In this document: positions 5,218-5,964 of the stretch, piece by piece | How the letters are laid out: each line of letters starts with the position of its first letter | Position numbering within the stretch: position 1 is the first letter of the stretch | Assembly (NCBI GenBank): GCA_019115345.1 | Contig: DXDV01000193.1 | Span: 1-5,964, forward strand | Length of the DNA: 5,964 bases | DNA from: Candidatus Intestinimonas stercorigallinarum | GTDB lineage: Bacteria > Bacillota > Clostridia > Oscillospirales > Oscillospiraceae | Direction: 5' to 3' | The notes under the pieces: generated by a model | The model's input: the letters and a program-made list of their open reading frames with translations, nothing else | Database searches by the model: none | What the model was told of the DNA's origin: nothing | Translations under genes and position numbers: made by a program

Positions 5218-5510
5218 GTCATTCTGAGGCCGCAAGGCGGTCGAATCCGTATCTCCCGTCCTTGGCTCCCTCTCCGAGGGAGCTGTCACCGAAGGTGACT
5301 GAGGGAGTATTCCTGTTACGCACAAAGACGAGGGATGCGGATTCTTCGCTGTCGCTTCGTCCTCGCAAAGTCCGCTTTGCTTCGTTTCCGCCTGACGGCG
5401 AAAACGCGCTCCGCTCCCTTGCTCGTCCTCTCACAACACGACCCACTTTGTTGGGCTCGTGTTGTGTAAAAGACGGGGGTTACGGATTCTTCGCTGTCGC
5501 TCAGAATGAC
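5218..5510 (+). repeat. MITE-like element enlarged by a 145-bp internal segment
   Basis: The ends are GTCATTCTGAG (5218-5228) and CTCAGAATGAC (5500-5510), with the double-hairpin core at 5259-5330. The first 135 or so bases follow the reverse complement of 1535-1680 closely. The 19-bp sequence CGGATTCTTCGCTGTCGCT occurs at 5338-5356 and again at 5483-5501. Removing one 145-bp period gives 148 bp, close to the 146 bp of the complete element. No terminator-like U tract follows the upstream gene, so its transcript may end in these hairpins. Confidence 0.7.
5338..5470 (-). repeat. 133-bp repeat, right copy (inverted relative to 1-133)
   Basis: It aligns without gaps to the reverse complement of 1-133, with about 7 differences. 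The terminal hairpin arms (CACAACACGA and TCGTGTTGTG) are conserved at 5432-5466, and one loop-region change, GAA to AAA type, leaves the stem intact. Together the two copies bracket the whole gene block of about 5.2 kb. Confidence 0.85.
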
Positions 5511-5533
5511 AAAGGGAAACGTGGCACCGGGCC

Positions 5534-5607
5534 GGGCGGGCGGATGCTATCCGCCCCTGCGAAAAGCGCCGTGGGCATGGGGTAGGGACGGCCTGTGGCC
5601 GCCCGCC
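5534..5607. repeat. Pair of GC-rich palindromic repeats (right)
   Basis: The first is a perfect 8-bp stem GGGCGGAT/ATCCGCCC (5538-5545 and 5549-5556) with a GCT loop. The second, 5582-5607, has the GTAGGG.CGGCC...GGCCGCCCGCC form seen at 1464-1489. The inverted spacing of the two resembles the 1420-1489 pair. Confidence 0.65.
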
Positions 5608-5631
5608 ATGCCGGCACAGCACCACACTGTT

Positions 5632-5684
5632 TGTGGGGCGCGACATCGTCCCCGCAAAGGGCGCGCCGGGTGTTGCGCCCCACA
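5632..5684. repeat. Large hairpin formed by two GGGGCGC modules head to head
   Basis: Arms TGTGGGGCGCGACA (5632-5645) and TGTTGCGCCCCACA (5671-5684) pair over 14 bases with one G-T pair. The inner loop contains GGCGCGCC. The right arm is the inverted form of the module at 1700-1732. Confidence 0.65.
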
Positions 5685-5711
5685 CAGAGAAGAATCGCGT
5701 CCCTCTCCCCC

Positions 5712-5819
5712 GTCATTCTGAGGCCGCAAGGCCGAAGAATCCGCAACCTCCGTCCTTCTGCCTTTCTGTTACGAAAAAGGACGGGAGAAACGGATTCTTC
5801 GCCTTCGGCTCAGAATGAC
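5712..5819. repeat. Short MITE-like element lacking the double-hairpin core
   Basis: Ends GTCATTCTGAG (5712-5722) and CTCAGAATGAC (5809-5819) are 11-bp perfect inverted repeats. The next bases inward (GCCG.AGAATCCG and CGGATTCTTCG) also pair. The 108-bp unit has a different middle in place of the CTCCCTC hairpins, so it looks like a deletion or alternative form of the 146-bp element. Confidence 0.65.
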
Positions 5820-5895
5820 AAAGGTGGACGCTCAGAATGACAAAGGGAGACGCCCAGAATGACATGAGGGGACGCACAGAATGACAAAGGGGGAC
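5808..5895 (+). repeat. Four tandem 22-bp repeats abutting parS site 3
   Basis: Units 5808-5829, 5830-5851, 5852-5873 and 5874-5895 follow GCNCAGAATGAC...GG.GAC with no spacer. The first unit includes the right end of the preceding MITE-like element, so the array probably grew by tandem duplication of that end plus about 10 flanking bases. The period is about two helical turns. Confidence 0.85.
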
Positions 5896-5896
5896 T

Positions 5897-5912
5897 CGTT
5901 TCACGTGAAACA
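5897..5912. promoter_or_regulatory. parS: parS site 3, one mismatch
   Basis: CGTTTCACGTGAAACA matches the consensus at 15 of 16 bases; the 14-bp core GTTTCACGTGAAAC is intact. It lies 3.1 kb from site 2, outside the partition operon, and starts one base after the 22-bp tandem array. One outer mismatch is usually tolerated by ParB. Confidence 0.88.
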
Positions 5913-5914
5913 TT

Positions 5915-5933
5915 GGGCGGCGATGTGCCGCCC
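5915..5933. other. GC hairpin downstream of parS site 3
   Basis: GGGCGGC (5915-5921), a GATGT loop and GCCGCCC (5927-5933) form a perfect 7-bp stem. A weaker dyad follows (GGTAA...TTACC, 5934-5951). Neither strand has a clear U tract after it, so this could be a weak terminator, a leader structure of a gene beyond the window, or a GC repeat remnant. The final 13 bases are AT-rich, with no convincing promoter. Confidence 0.4.
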
Positions 5934-5964
5934 GGTAAATGAACCATTACCTTTATAAAAGAGA

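Noticed and set aside
5205..5585. Plus-strand open frame of 126 codons in the right repeat region
   Set aside because: It is made almost wholly of the MITE-like and 133-bp repeats; similar peptides arise from the other repeat copies, so it is a repeat translation and not a gene.
5181..5895. Possible CRISPR array
   Set aside because: The repeated units differ in length, are nested and inverted, have no unique spacers of constant size, and no cas gene is near. The 22-bp array has no spacers at all.
5954..5959. TATAAA as a -10 for a gene beyond the right edge
   Set aside because: No -35-like hexamer is present 16-18 bp upstream, and the downstream sequence is outside the window.
1..5964. Noc-binding site (ATTTCCCGGGAAAT) search by eye
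   Set aside because: I found no convincing match. Partial cores such as TCCCGGGG near 3595 lie in coding sequence and lack the AT flanks. A computed scan could still find a degenerate one.

Overview
The window looks like a piece of a GC-rich Firmicutes chromosome. The best guess is the Clostridia, family Oscillospiraceae (Flavonifractor/Oscillibacter-like). The reasons are a Noc paralogue next to Soj and ParB, the canonical Firmicutes parS palindrome, strong AGGAGG-type ribosome sites, very GC-rich third codon positions, and intergenic repeats of the TCATTCTGAG and CTCCCTC hairpin kinds that I associate with this group. The assignment is an inference; no rRNA or other marker gene is present.

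Layout. Positions 1-460 hold only intergenic repeats. Positions 461-1238 (minus strand) carry a two-gene operon: a DUF134-type helix-turn-helix regulator and an overlapping NifX/NifB-like protein (dinitrogenase iron-molybdenum cofactor family) with an extreme His/Cys-rich tail. A consensus promoter (TTGACA, 16 bp, TATACT) drives it, and two near-palindromes lie on that promoter. Positions 1239-1908 are a 670-bp divergent intergenic region filled with repeat modules. Positions 1909-5175 (plus strand) form the chromosome-segregation block: noc, two perfect parS sites, soj (parA), parB (spo0J), and a translationally coupled membrane coiled-coil protein of unknown function. Positions 5176-5964 hold no gene: they contain more repeats, a tandem array of four 22-bp units, a third parS (one mismatch) and a small GC hairpin.

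How the genes work together. Soj and ParB with parS make the chromosomal partition system: ParB loads at parS as a CTP-dependent clamp, and Soj responds to ParB through its N-terminal tail. Noc is the nucleoid-occlusion paralogue. The four residue positions known to switch ParB to Noc DNA specificity read Q/K/K/R in the 1909-2706 gene and R/A/A/G in the 3716-4612 gene, so the two paralogues can be told apart from sequence alone. The final gene (4609-5175) starts inside the parB stop codon and is probably made together with ParB.

The repeats are organised. Several are MITE-like units bounded by 11-bp terminal inverted repeats (GTCATTCTGAG...CTCAGAATGAC) around a double-hairpin core. One of them (5218-5510) looks like the 1535-1680 unit carrying an extra 145 bp between direct repeats. 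That extra segment recurs in inverted orientation at the left edge of the window. No rRNA, tRNA, CRISPR array or intact transposase gene was seen.
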